From contig BLZA01000016.1 in the NCBI GenBank assembly GCA_013423385.1, forward strand, positions 1 to 64,000: DNA of 64,000 nucleotides, given 5' to 3'. Origin of the DNA: Naganishia liquefaciens (taxonomy: Eukaryota > Basidiomycota > Tremellomycetes > Filobasidiales > Filobasidiaceae). A program made the translations under genes and the position numbers. Positions 22,001 to 33,709 of this stretch are shown piece by piece (position 1 is the first letter of the stretch; every line of letters begins with the position of its first letter). The notes below the pieces were generated by a model. That model had not been told where the DNA came from and searched no databases. It saw only the letters and a program-made list of their open reading frames with translations.

Positions 22001-25000
22001 GTGCTATTCCGTAAAGCCGCGGCCAGTTCGGCGGTGGATTCCATAAATCGCCCTGGATTGAATCTATTTAGACTCGAGGGCTTTGTTGCACAGTGTCGAC
22101 AATCCGGCATAGCAGATATCAGCACCAAGGTGGGACTTCTCCAGGTCAACAAGGTCAGAATTCTCATTGTGATCACCTTTTACCCCTGAAAGTCGGATCG
22201 GTACCGAGATGCATTCGAAAGAAGGCATATATGAATAAACATGATCGCATCTCATCTCTTACCAAGGTAGAATGAAGAGGCGGCGTGGCTGACGGGTACT
22301 CTTGTTCCGAGGTAAGCACCGACTCCCTTTAGCTCAGCTGACCAAACTCACCTAGTCACAAAACGGTCGGGCTCTTTAAGGCGACTGCCAAGCAGCATCC
22401 AAGGATCCTCCTTTTCACTGCCCGTGGTCAAGCAAAATCGTCGATTTTCCCCTTTCCTTCAATGACTCGGATTGACCTTCCTCGCAGCGGTTCCCGTCAA
22501 AGCTTTCAAACGAACGCAAAACATGGCCTGGTTTCCTGATATCGATGACTCTACTTGGATTTGAATCTTTGGCGTACGCTCCGAGTCAATCACAGTCTGT
22601 GGGAGGAAATAGTTCGGGAGCAAGCGGCGTGTTAAACCTCAGGGAGCCTTGTATTGCCTTCAAGCTCACCAGTGGTTATCTGGTCAAAGGCGACTAGTCT
22701 TGTTCCAAATCCGTCTCCAGCACCACCATCCAGGGATCGTCTCTCATGTTACGCCGATAGCAGGGCCGTTTCAGCGATTTGCCAGCGATTTGCGGAATGC
22801 AAATCGCTAAATTATGCGCCACGAGAGTTGAAAGGTAAGCGATTATCTGCTGAATTCGTTAGATCGTTATTGACCATCTGAGTCAGTGATGGCATCATTT
22901 TGTCTAGCTGACTCCAAGTCGTTCCCAGAAAACCGATTCAGGAGTTCTAGGTTCGTCTTAGTGTCTAGGCGAGATGACTCGGCGCTATCGCGCTGCCAGC
23001 TGGACACCTGCCACCACAAGGATCAGCCATGGCTAATTGCAGATTGAGAAACATACCATGAACCATCGCCTCTAAAGAAATATTGCGTGACCAAAGGTTT
23101 GCTGCTTCGACTCCAGTCAGTTCTCTAATTTCTCTTTGGGCATGCTTCGCGGTCTGTGCAAACGTTCACTGTCCTGCCGAGTACCTGGTCATTGCCTGAA
23201 TTCGATTCTATCTCTCTTGTTTCCCTTCTGATTCCGCGGGAAAAGCGATGTGCAATCTTACGTCTGTGGGTGCGGCCCTCAAGAACATCTCTAGGTTTCG
23301 GGGGATCCAAGGGCATGCCCGGTCAGACAAGGCTGTATCCTGAGACTCGAGCGAAGCCACGTGCCACCGTCAGGACCTTTAGTGTGAGCTGCATACCGCT
23401 GTGGAGCCGAACGGTCACGACTGATACCCAGTTCTGCTTAGCTGATAGGCATGGAGTCAATCACCATAGCGAGACTCAAACAGCTCCCGCATAGCTTCTT
23501 GAACAGTGCCGGGAGCGCTGTTGTAACGACATACCGGTGAGGCGCGACAATCCGCCTACCGTGAAACTCTGCAAGCTTGTTGACGGGGGCAGATGTCAGT
23601 TAATTTTGCGTGCGCTTGAACAGGAACGACCTTCCTGCATCATTTCTGTCTCCAAGGTTTTGCGACAGCCCGTTGGACACCGGCTTAGATCTGCGAAACA
23701 GTACCGCTGAACAAGTGCACACAAAAAGGCCCCAAGCGGCGGCCAGCGGGACTGATTTCGGGGCAGAAGCCATATCCGCTGAACAGCCCATCTGACAGCC
23801 TAATAAACTTTGAGTGGCTATACGAAGGCGAAAACAGCCACCGAGGGGTTCCTGAAAAGAATGTTTCGCATTCTGGGCCAACTCAAAAACAGCTGTGCAT
23901 ACCGATGATCATCTTTAATGATGGCCGGTAACTTGTCCGCTCTCCCATCCAAGCTGAAGCCATTCTCTTCATCTGCATAGCATTAGATCCGCTAAAAGGT
24001 TGGTCCGATCCTCTCTAGTCTTCAAGCCAGGCTCTGGTCGTCGCGTGAGCTGTCGGAGCAATCCTGCATTCCTGCTGCAGATGACGCCAGGAATCTCGAG
24101 ACATTGTCAAACAAGGGCTTTCCCTCGACAGGGCGTAGGCCGTCCATGAATCGCCGACGCTACGGTCTTGACGTATATCTTCTCAATCGCAAAGCGCATT
24201 TATGGCAGTTGTTGCAAGGGCAAAGACTCCTCTCGCGAATCCTGTCGAGCTTCTCAAATCTCAGCCCTGCGGGTTACCGTCACGAAAGTTCCGAAGTCAC
24301 TCAACCGCATTACCCGGAGACCTTTATTTGCTACCAGGTTTTCACGTACATATGGCATATCGGTGTCGCGAAGATAGGGCTACAGGCCTACAGGGAGCGT
24401 TCTGCGTGGGCTGCTACATGAGCTGCTCCAAGTCAGCTTACAGCTCAAGTGGGGTATAGCTATACACAACGTCCTTATCTACACCGGAAACTTCATGGAT
24501 TCACGAGAAAGTCACAGTCGAAACAGCCCTTGCGTAGCCTTAGCTAGCAAAGCTCTCAACAGCTACGGCTACATGGCAGCTTAGAATCGTCCTCCGACAT
24601 ATCTGTTTCAAGTTTCCCCAGCTGGTTTACACGGAGCTCTGCAAGATCTCTCCAGCTGGCCATGCCAGGTTGCCCACTTCAAGAGCAGCTGAGCAAGCCC
24701 TACGGGACCTCATTCCATAGCTGCCTCTCAAAGTGCCTCTCAACTTCTCCGTCGATCCGACTCGCAAGCCGCTTGCCCGACGAAAGCCCCAAATATCAGA
24801 GCCAAATGCGAGAGAAGCGCTTGAAACGGGAAATCTATACATCTTCCAGCTATCCATCACAAGGATTTCATACGCGAGGAATAACTCGGGGAGCTGAAGA
24901 ACGGGCTGTGCGAGCTGTTATGCGGCATCGGCCAAAGCTGTCTCGTGCACAAAGCATGCGTCAGGACACAAATAGCCGACGCATTGGCTGATGAGATGGG

Positions 25001-26302
25001 TCGTGCCTGATTCAAAGATGCGGCTTTCAAGCCTCGAGGCGTTTATTCAGCTGTTTGAGCTGCTGTTGAGGCCGATATGCGAACTCACTCGTCCGCTCGC
25101 CTTGACCTGATTCGTTTGTGCCGACGCAATAATGGAAATACCGCCCGATGACGCTTTCGCTCGCTCAGATGCGCGGCCGGAAGGTCCTGATGAAACAATA
25201 CCGGTCAGCACGCGTCCAGCCTTCCAGCAGTGAGAAGTCAGAACTCAGCATTGTCCCCCGTCAAGTCCTGAGGCGAGCCAATGGCGAGCCGAGCCACCAG
25301 GCTAGATGTCAGAAATCTGAAACCCCTTCAGATAGCTCGCCCAACCGTACTTCAACAAGTTCCACCAGAAAGGAAGATTAAAAACCGAAGCCAAACGCCG
25401 CCAGAGACCCAAGGTCGTCCAGCTTCCAATGTCTCCGTTCGCGATCTCGGATGCTCTCAATCTCCAAAGACCAATTAGTCTTCACAAGAGGTTCTTCAAA
25501 CTGCGACCGTGCACCAGTACCCTCATGAGATTGGGTGAATGCTTTTACGAATTACTTCTGGAAACTGTAATACATCATTCCCTGGGCTGTTGAGGCGAGA
25601 TAACTTCAGGAAAATCGCGGAACACGTGAGATCGCCGCGGTGACATCCCGCTCTGAGGCTGTACTGATACATGTCTTCGCTCGGTTGATTCACTCTAAAG
25701 TACCGGTACGTTATGATCACTCCCTTACATCATCTCGGCCAAAGCGCATTACTGCAGCAATTTCTGCACAACAAGTGCCGTGCTTTCGGCCCGGCGCCTG
25801 ACCCACAGCTTACCACCAGGAACCCAAGAGGAACGGCTAGATGAACGAGCGCAAAGGTTACATGCGGAGCTCAACAGCTTAGTGACCACGTTACTGGCGC
25901 AGACGACGAGGTAAGATCCAGCCACGAATTTGCGCGAGAATCGAATCTTATCAGATGTCTCAATATGCTTATGGGCGTCTGCCAGCTGTTCTACCTTTTC
26001 CTGTCGGCCGATAGCTAAGCGGTTTGCGATCGTCGTAGAATTTGCGTCCAGGAAGACCATTAATTGCACCGGCCTCGCCCATGCTCAGTGATCAGGGAAC
26101 GCGGTCAACATACCCCGTACGTGTCGGTATGATGAGACTTGCCATTGTCACCTCGGCATCGCAAAGCTGATACGCTCTGCTTTACATTGGGCGCGTAGTC
26201 CGTTAAACGACCTGCTGCCGTCGTCTCTCGTCTTGGCTTGACCAGAGACCCTGGGTCCTGTCGGAGCTAGTCTCAAGAAACAAGCAACGAAAACTCGATA
26301 GC
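19028..26302. other. 7.3-kb stretch without a recognisable gene, rich in AGCT words
   Basis: No frame here shows a known domain or a convincing exon chain. The longest frame is minus 20658-21395 (about 245 codons, no recognised domain). By eye the tetramer AGCT and TAGCTGA-like words are far commoner than in neighbouring gene regions, especially at about 20620-21000 and 24380-25080. There is no clear tandem repeat, TIR or LTR. It could be old transposon debris, lineage-specific non-coding DNA or a heterochromatic segment. The last few hundred bases should hold the promoter of the gene at 26303. Confidence 0.5.
20658..21395 (-). CDS. Unrecognised reading frame, about 245 codons (weak)
   Basis: An open minus-strand frame with an ordinary amino-acid mix and a C-terminal helical part containing IDELVENVKRI. 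It shows no domain, no signal peptide and no membrane segment. It lies in an otherwise gene-poor AGCT-rich stretch, so it may be chance or the remains of an old gene. Confidence 0.2.
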   Translation of the reverse strand: MSSADSFLSLHQLQPWKKSDGKQRDQAPLHEAYTAVDRIRIVSSQRHPREITGCLRLVLYDICLQKQKAHMIRNGSITSQSRPLMQFHRNSQQEEVLQENPVAQIEGSPRCLQPLRGKGTPEVDTICPHHLGPMDASCFKASRAYQDCAASLAADLAADLTHGSLQGGIRESTRQVSASTQCTSRLFSLADPFSYSIWPWVDKLVASSIDELVENVKRIQVSPLGVLADQEIQLVFPAALQLEQK

Positions 26303-29251
26303 ATGGATTCCACCAACACCTCTGATGTCGATCGCGCACAATCTGCCCATTTGTCAAGCGACGTCGGAGCTTCGACTTCGCTGCCTATGCTCAAGAAACG
26401 CAAAATACGACACAGCAGGGTAAAGACGGGCTGCCAGTCATGCAGGGGTCGACGTGTAAAGTGCAAGGAAGGTTTACTGCTGGCTCCAGGGGTCAAACTG
26501 CCTTGTGATCAATGTCACGAAGTCGGAAATGAGTGCTATTACCCGGACCCCGAGGACACGGGACGAACGACCACACGTTGGATCATCTCGGCGCAAGTGG
26601 ACGAGAACGGGAGGATCATTCCGTGGGACAGAGGCGGACCCAAGAAGATACTGGTGAAACAGGAGACAAAAGCCGATAAAGGGTATGTCGGATCCGGGGA
26701 CATAGCCATTCAACAACGCGACTTTCAAAGCCAATCCCGCTCCATCGCGGGATCAACTGCATCGATCTCTGTCAAACGAGAACCCATCGACAACGAGTTG
26801 GCCAGGCTGCCAGCTTCGGTTAAAGGAGATTATCCCGCACAGTCCCAGCCACCTCACCGCGTAGAAGCCAGAATGCAGCAACTACCCCTGGATCAGTACT
26901 ACATGAATACCCCGTTGCAAGAGTATTTTTCGTCAGGGCCACTGCCTCTGATCGCTCCCGCTCCTCCCACTCAACCTGTTTTCGCCGAGTCTGCCCTTCG
27001 CGGTCAACCGTCTGAGCGGTCCTTCCCGGAATCGGCAATGAAAGGATACCAGTCGATACCTGGTCCCAACGCAGACTCTGGAATTACACTTGGCCGCATT
27101 CCCAAGGGCATAGGTACATCAGATCATTGGCATGCTAGACACGATTCTACAGCTCCACCAGCAGCTCATCCGTGGACCTTCGCTCAGCCTTCATACCCAG
27201 AACCCATTGCACCGGCCATTCGAACTCCGTGGGCCAGCTTTTCATCAGCGGATACTTCTACCGTCGCGCGATTGTCGGCAGGGATCCAATCCCGCTCTTC
27301 GATGTCCGGTGATTTTCAGCTGCATCTATCGAGGATGCCGTGGGTGAAACGGACTCCAACACATGTCGACTACACACCATCTCGGAGTATACGCAAGGCT
27401 GCCGAGCGCCAAGACGACAGATGCGTTGCAGACGCCCTATATCAATACCTCAACAAGGTTAATCCGCCAGTCCGCCCACTTCGCACATTCAGCCTTGCTT
27501 CACTTGCCGACTCTCCTCTGGAACGGGCAGCCATGTCATATTTCGAGACTCGCGGCTGCGCGGAAATCATTGCAGTTGGTGAGATGGAGAGCAATTGGAT
27601 TCACGCCCAATTGTTTCCTCGAGTGTACGAAACCCTTAGCGATGGCGATTTCGGCTTGCATAGACAGCGACCGCCCTCACGGTCATCACAATCCGCCCGT
27701 TTTCTAGTGGATAGTGTGCCGGCACGAAATAGCGTTGGTCGGGCGTCTGGGGATCGCGTTACTCGGGATTTTCTTCACCACTCACTCATTCGGTTGAGCT
27801 GCGTGCATCGGGTCAATACTGAAAGAGATCCTGGACGTATCCAAGAGTTACGACGAGAGATTATGCGTCATGGGAAATTGGCGATGATGGCAGGGCTGCA
27901 GATCAGAGTTCGCTTTCCAACAAACTACTCCAAACGCGAGGAGTACCTGTGAGTCTCTACTTTGAATTCATGGTGCGTTGGGTCGATGCTGATGGTAACA
28001 GGATGGCCGTTTTCATTGGCTATATGGCGGATGTGAGTACGAGGCTGCGCTAGGTCGGTCAAATTTCCCCTAACCTGAAAGGACAGATGCTGAACTCGCA
28101 GGAAATCCGCATCGATCCGAAAATCTTGGTTCCTGACCAGGATCGCGTGCCCTCGGCATTCGAAAAGATTCTCCGCGAGATGCTGGCCGTCTACCTCGCA
28201 AGTAGCATGGGGACAAGACTGAACCGTAGCTGACGTCTTACAGCAGATTTTGAAGACTTCGTTTCGGCCTCACGACCCTTTGTACATGGATGAGCATTCC
28301 GAACACGGACTTTTCAGTCCGCATGGGGTATCTAGCACGATAGCAATGCCTGAGCCGGAAGCATCACATGTCGACTGGTTGGAAGCCTTTTTCGGGCTGA
28401 CGCGGCCGACAATTGTGAAAATACAAATTGTCAACTCGCTAGTGTCGCGGCGTGCTGAACTTTTAAGAACAAGTCGGGATGACGGCGAAGCGGGGCAGAA
28501 ATTAAGGCAGGAGGCAGCAGTCCTGGCAAAGGAGCTTGGCGTGGATGATGGAAGTAGCGAAACAGCTTTGTCCATGAGGCGTATCGATGGTGCCATCGGC
28601 AAACCTGGTCGCGTAAGCAGAGGAACCAATGTAAGTCTCGGTCTCGTCGAGCTCAGCCGGGGGGGGGGGGTGCTCATGGGGACTGGCACAGGTCATGCGC
28701 CACGCGTTGTTGATGATTGTACTTTGTGAACTCCTCGAAGTGGATCTCGATGACAGCAGACTCGCACAGGCGCGGGACAGTACATTGGAAATGGTAGCAG
28801 ACAGCGAGATAAGCGAAACGGCCGGTCTCTCCTGGGCTTTGACGGTGAGTTATTTGAAAGTTGTTGATGCTTGTACTCCGGCATGTCATGACGAGGGGAC
28901 CAGAGATTCGTCGACATTCGCAGACATGGCGGACTGTTGGAACAGATTCATCTCTTGAATAGGCTTCGAAGTGACGGATCTCGGCCTTGAAAGTAACCAT
29001 CGCAAACGATAGACTGATGCTGCTTGTTACCATAGATCGCCGCCATATACGCCAACGCGCCCGCACGTCCGGCCCTCACCTCGCTTCTCCGCACGACTCA
29101 GGAAACTTCTTTTGGCGCCAATTACGTTCACGCTACGCTCGAGATTCTCTCAATTTGTTGGAAAGTCATCTCGATCGAGGGATCCTACCGGAATGGTATC
29201 GCTCCCTGGCGTGAGGCGATGGCTGTTGTCGGCAGAAGTATGTATCTGTAA
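26303..29251 (+). CDS. Zn(II)2Cys6 fungal transcription factor, about 860 aa, 7 exons
   Basis: Exons are 26303-27948, 28002-28032, 28087-28197, 28244-28630, 28692-28844, 28904-about 28970 and 29036-29251. The binuclear zinc cluster has Cys at 44, 47, 54, 68, 71 and 78, with an unusually long loop between Cys3 and Cys4. A basic patch (KKRKIRHSR) precedes it. A long Pro/Ser-rich linker follows, and the C-terminal helical half has the look of a fungal-specific transcription-factor domain. Intron 3 (28198-28243) uses a GC donor, GCAAGT. The last junction does not keep frame with simple GT-AG splicing, although the final exon (starting IAAIYANAP) reads like genuine C-terminus; the join is unresolved. 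It would act in the nucleus as a DNA-binding regulator with unknown targets. Confidence 0.8.
28659..28670. repeat. Twelve-G homopolymer inside an intron
   Basis: A run of 12 G lies in the fourth intron (28631-28691) of the Zn cluster gene. It is a likely site of length variation or sequencing error and does not affect coding. Confidence 0.8.
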
Positions 29252-29954
29252 GGATTTTATAATGTATCGCGCGCGGTATAGCAAGTAGACAGCAAGGGTT
29301 TTGTATAGATGGCAGCATATTTGGCAGATCCACATGACGCCGTTCACTTGCGGGAGCCTGTTACCTGTGTACAAAACTAAAATAGCAAGACCAGGAAAAA
29401 ATCATTCATAGCGACTGTGCTCTGACGTCTACCGCACTCTCGTGAGCATAACCGTGGGAGTCTAGCGGGAGTCCGAGCGAGATGGCGGCCGCGCATTCTT
29501 CTTGAAGATGGAGTGGAATGGAGTGAGTCAACACGCCCTTCAGAAATGGTCGAGTGATTTACGTCGAGCGCAGATGGTGAGCAGATTGCCAAAGTGTGCC
29601 GCCTTGGGAATGCATCTGGCTTTGAGAGAGCACTACCAATGGTCTCTGCTAGTACGTATACCTTCAACGATTGCCGTCTTTTCGCTTGTCTCGCCTGTCA
29701 TATGTTAGAGAACCCCAGGTCCCGCTTTATTGCACATGTATAAAGGTAAAGCCAAACTCTTCACGAGACTTCTCTCGTCAAAGGCGCCGGTGACACAAGC
29801 AAAGACAATGCGAGCATTGCGACATCACATGCGTAGGTGATGGCCAAAAGGTCATTATGTCATGCAAGAAACGGAGGGGCCCATGGATTGCCCCGACAAC
29901 ACAAGACCTCTCTTACATTGCCTTGATACACAGTACACCTTCTTTCACGCCGCT
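29252..29954. other. Convergent intergenic region, no gene seen
   Basis: 703 bp lie between the stop of the Zn cluster gene and the stop of the NUDCD1-like gene. Both 3' untranslated regions must lie here. No further coding signal was recognised. Confidence 0.5.
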
Positions 29955-31880
29955 CTACCTATCCTGCAGCCCCTCCAACAGGCACCACGCCCGCTCACCA
30001 AGCCCGACAACCACTGGCTGCCCGTCCACTTCGACTTCGGCGACGCCCAGCAATGCACCGACACCCGCAAGCACAAACTTGGCCACGGCCTGTTTCGCCA
30101 CCTTGGCTGCGCTCTTGCCATTCTTTGTGCGTTCGCCCGTTTCCTCCACAGGCCAGTATACGTAGACGTTGCCTCCCGTTCCGTCTGCTTGCGTGCTTTC
30201 AAACGCACAGACGACAGCGCCGCGCGCAGTGCGGATGTGCCGCACGTATTGCGTATCGCGCTTCGAGGCAAGAACGAACGCAAGGGCCGGATTCGTCGCG
30301 ATGTGATTCCATCCGTCGGAAGTTGGCGCAAAGACAAGGCCGTCGAGGTGCGACTTGGCTATTACGCTGCAGCCCACAAACTCGGTTGACAAAATTTGCG
30401 CAATGGCAGGACCAATCAAGTCGTCCCCGTTTCGGACTTTCGTCAACACCCACCGTGTACCCGCATGCGCACCACTCGACGCATCCCCGACTGCCCCGCT
30501 GAAAGCCGGATCATCGTCAAAGTCGTCATCCTCAACCTCGTCATCCACCACGGCAGTCCTCAGACCTTCCTGCTCTTTATCGCTTCCGCCCTCGGGCACA
30601 TCCCACCGCGCCATCCGCTCTGCCGCTTCCTTGACCTGTGCCTCGCTCAGCAGCTCATCAACCTGCTCGCCATCCTGTGGCGCAAACACGCTCGCCCACC
30701 GAACTCCTTCATTCTCCTTTTCCAGACGCACGACAAGCTTGCCCCTTCCGCCATCGATCCATTCAAATGTCCATGCGCTCTGTCCACGTCCGGCACGAAC
30801 TTGGTCCCACCAATCTCGTCCGGCGGTCGTGGATCTCAGAAACGATTTCTGTGCTGGCGAGAGAATCGGTGATTTTTCCTTGACGTCTCTTTCGGGGAAC
30901 CGGAGCGTGAGTGTATCCGCACCGATAAGGACGAGCACGTCTGCTTGCGGATCAAATCGGGTGGAGTCGGTCGATGACGGAGGAAACGTCAAGTCGAACG
31001 TGATTGTAACGCTATCGTGCGTTTGGGTCCAGGTATATGCTTCCTCGGTATCCTTGTTTTCTTGATCGAGGACCGCTTCATCGGCAGTGTCATGCGTGGG
31101 TAGTCGAGTGGTGAAAGCCTCGGCAGCGCCCACAATCCATTTACCGGCTTCTGTATTCCACCGGACATATTCGACGGGTTCGGCGCCGTGCAGGGTCCAT
31201 ACGGGGACGAGTTTCCGTTCACCAGTCGAAGTATCTGCTGATGACGTAATGTTCACCGCGCCCACGTCGAACGAGACGTCCATCTTGCCCTCCATCGAGC
31301 GAACCGTACGACTGACAACCACCTGCCACGAGCTTGCATCCTCTTCAAGCGGCCTCACTCCTCGCACCTCGAATGTCGGGAAATCTTGAACCGTGTACTC
31401 CTCGACGTGTGGTTCGCTGCCATTTCGCTTGATGACCGAAAGAATGCCATCACCCGCCGAAGCGACATACACATCGGTGCTCGCTGCAACGACTGTCGGC
31501 ATCGTTTGACCTTTTGCGCTCGATACGGGCATGGCAAGAGTTGCGATTGACTCTGAAAGGACCGTCATCCCGTCACCCTGCAATTCGTCAGAAGAGCCCG
31601 AACCAGTTGACGCCCGCAGCTTTCCAAAGATACTCACCTCTCGTTTCAACGTCATCACGACGACCCTCCCCTCCGCATCCACATACACCGCCCCCTCTCC
31701 GCATGCATCGACCCTTCCCAAGCACGCCCTTGCCTTCAACTCTTTCCGCCCAAACGCGTCCCCATTCCGTACGTACGGCTGCGCGTTCGCCGTGATCGGG
31801 ACGCATGTCGTCTTGATGCCCTGTGCGAGACGGTATGACTCGAAATGCGGGAAGCCAAGGGATGGGTTTGGGGTGAACAT
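29955..31880 (-). CDS. NudC domain-containing protein 1 (NUDCD1)-like, 641 aa, single exon
   Basis: Intron-less, unusual among its neighbours. The start is taken at ATG 31880, because the family begins close to an NPxxxxFExY-like motif (here NPSLGFPHFESY); an in-frame ATG 19 codons upstream (31937) only adds a Pro/His-rich stretch. The N-terminal half is built of beta-rich repeats typical of NUDCD1. A CS (p23-like) domain follows at about 285-390 (YTWTQTHDSVTITFDLTF, then DVLVLIGADTLTLRF). An acidic linker (DDEVEDDDFDDDP) precedes a C-terminal beta-rich region. NudC-family CS proteins are Hsp90 co-chaperones, and human NUDCD1 works with beta-propeller and DEAH-helicase clients. The role here is inferred from family only. 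Confidence 0.8.
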   Translation of the reverse strand: MFTPNPSLGFPHFESYRLAQGIKTTCVPITANAQPYVRNGDAFGRKELKARACLGRVDACGEGAVYVDAEGRVVVMTLKREVSIFGKLRASTGSGSSDELQGDGMTVLSESIATLAMPVSSAKGQTMPTVVAASTDVYVASAGDGILSVIKRNGSEPHVEEYTVQDFPTFEVRGVRPLEEDASSWQVVVSRTVRSMEGKMDVSFDVGAVNITSSADTSTGERKLVPVWTLHGAEPVEYVRWNTEAGKWIVGAAEAFTTRLPTHDTADEAVLDQENKDTEEAYTWTQTHDSVTITFDLTFPPSSTDSTRFDPQADVLVLIGADTLTLRFPERDVKEKSPILSPAQKSFLRSTTAGRDWWDQVRAGRGQSAWTFEWIDGGRGKLVVRLEKENEGVRWASVFAPQDGEQVDELLSEAQVKEAAERMARWDVPEGGSDKEQEGLRTAVVDDEVEDDDFDDDPAFSGAVGDASSGAHAGTRWVLTKVRNGDDLIGPAIAQILSTEFVGCSVIAKSHLDGLVFAPTSDGWNHIATNPALAFVLASKRDTQYVRHIRTARGAVVCAFESTQADGTGGNVYVYWPVEETGERTKNGKSAAKVAKQAVAKFVLAGVGALLGVAEVEVDGQPVVVGLGERAWCLLEGLQDR

Positions 31881-33298
31881 GGTTGTGGTATGCGACAGAT
31901 GAGGCGGAGGAGGAGGACGAGATGCATAAAGCGGCAACCAGGGAGACTTGTACTACAATTATTGTACCTGGACTTGCCATGTGGAGGCGGGCCAGCGGGA
32001 ATCCGCGCATCTTGATAGCCTGCCATTATTATCATCTTTGACGCGCCATGTCTCGCTCTAATTGATCAATGATGGCCCATGGTGGCAAGGAATCCGCAAG
32101 CCGGGATTGCTATATGCTCGGTCACCTCGACACCGCATCACCTGTACAAACTCGTCATTACCGTGATAAGGGGAAGCCAAATCACCTACAAGGACTTGTA
32201 CAATACGCAACAGCACAAGCTTTTTTCGCGGATTTCACTGTTTGTTTCCGCTCATGCGCGCGGGAAGTCCCGGGGGTCTGCCTTAAAGCCATGGACGATG
32301 GCCGGTATGTGCTCTTCCAGAACTCGGGAAAGGGGAGGTGGATAGATGCTCCATCTCTCTCTCGCTCAAGTCAGCCGGGCACCTCAGTTGTCACAAATTT
32401 GGCCGCAATCGACCGAGAACCTAGTCCCGACCACAATTCAGTCAAAGCGCTGCTGAGTGAACACGGAGAGCGCTGTCATGAGGGTTTTTTATGGGCATTA
32501 TAGCACTTTACGCCTCTGACATGAGGACTAAGGATCTTCACAAGGGATGGCGACGTTCAGATACTGGATTCCAGGCGTTAACAAGAGACATTTTGGATCA
32601 AGAAGATGAAACGCCATAAACGGTCGTGGAGGCACCAGCCCCTGATCGCTGCTTCAATTGATCGCGTTCGATTTTCGAGAACTACGATGTCGCGTTGGCG
32701 ACATCTTCTAGGAGGCGGGAGTCATTCTTGAATTCACGCTGTCTCTGCAGAGTCGTCGAGCTAGAACGAATCACGAGATCAATAGGCTCGCGTTGACCGG
32801 TCTGACGGTATATCTATGCAAGAGCGCTTTAAAAGACAGCGGGGGCCATAAAAAACCTCAAGAGAGCGTTTAAACAAGATGTAATTCCTCGCACATTGCG
32901 TGTCCATTCAAGCGTACTCCCTTCTCTCCCCTAACTGACTTCCATCGATTCCTGAGCCTTCTGCTCAGAACTGCGCGTAGTCCAGCTCAAATGACACCGA
33001 AGTTGCCCACCATGGCACGATACGACCGAATGCTGTAATTCGGTCAAGCTAAGCTCAGCTCATTCAGCTTGTGCTTCATTATCTCGAGCCATCACCCCTC
33101 GTTCGTATATTGTATACTCGAGCTACACTATTTCATAAGCGCAATTGTAATCACACAGCGATCTCGGGAAGTAAGGAATTCCTGCTACCGTGCATTGAGA
33201 TTTGTTCTTCCTAAGTCATATCTGTTGTGACTGCGGCAAAGTGGATCTCTAAGCCATACCCCACAGCAGTGTTCATCCTGTCGCGCAAATCTTTTCGC
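31881..33298. other. No gene recognised (about 1.4 kb)
   Basis: The 5' flank of the NUDCD1-like gene, followed by AT-rich sequence without a plausible exon chain. Only short frames without motifs are present. Confidence 0.45.
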
Positions 33299-33709
33299 TC
33301 AATCTTGCTTGTCTTGCTTTCCCTGCTCAAGATCGCCTGCATCCTGTGCGTCCTGTCCATTAAGCGCCTTTACAGTCGCGGCAGCGGCCACAGAGACTCC
33401 TCCGGACACCATCATGCCCAAGCCCATGATCTGCAAAATCATTTGGCTGTCTAGCCCTTTCTCATGCGCTTGCTTTTCTCGGAAGCCGAAGTCCTCGGGG
33501 CCACTGGTCGACCGGTTCTGATTGACTCCACCATCCGATATCTCTACATCTAAGGTTTCTAGCGTCGAGGTTTCTGGCGTCGAGGCATCGTTCCAGCTAG
33601 ACACTGCCGACCCCTCGGGCAAGACGTTTGATGCAGTTGTCCTGGTGCCACTCAAAGTGGCTGCCGCTACCAGACTAGCTGTGGTAGCAATCAATGAAGG
33701 GGTTCGCAT
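33299..33709 (-). CDS. Possible small secreted or membrane protein, 136 aa
   Basis: A minus-strand frame starts at ATG 33709 with a signal-peptide-like N-terminus (MRTPSLIATTASLVAAATLSG). A Ser/Thr-rich middle follows, then a glycine/alanine-rich hydrophobic stretch of about 24 residues near the C-terminus (MILQIMGLGMMVSGGVSVAA) and a short polar tail. This layout fits a small membrane-anchored or secreted protein. No family is recognised, the locus is gene-poor and the opposite strand is also partly open, so it may not be real. Confidence 0.35.
   Translation of the reverse strand: MRTPSLIATTASLVAAATLSGTRTTASNVLPEGSAVSSWNDASTPETSTLETLDVEISDGGVNQNRSTSGPEDFGFREKQAHEKGLDSQMILQIMGLGMMVSGGVSVAAAATVKALNGQDAQDAGDLEQGKQDKQD

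Noticed and set aside
30355-31065. 236-codon plus-strand frame
   Set aside because: It is antisense to the NUDCD1-like gene; a Ser-rich composition without motif.
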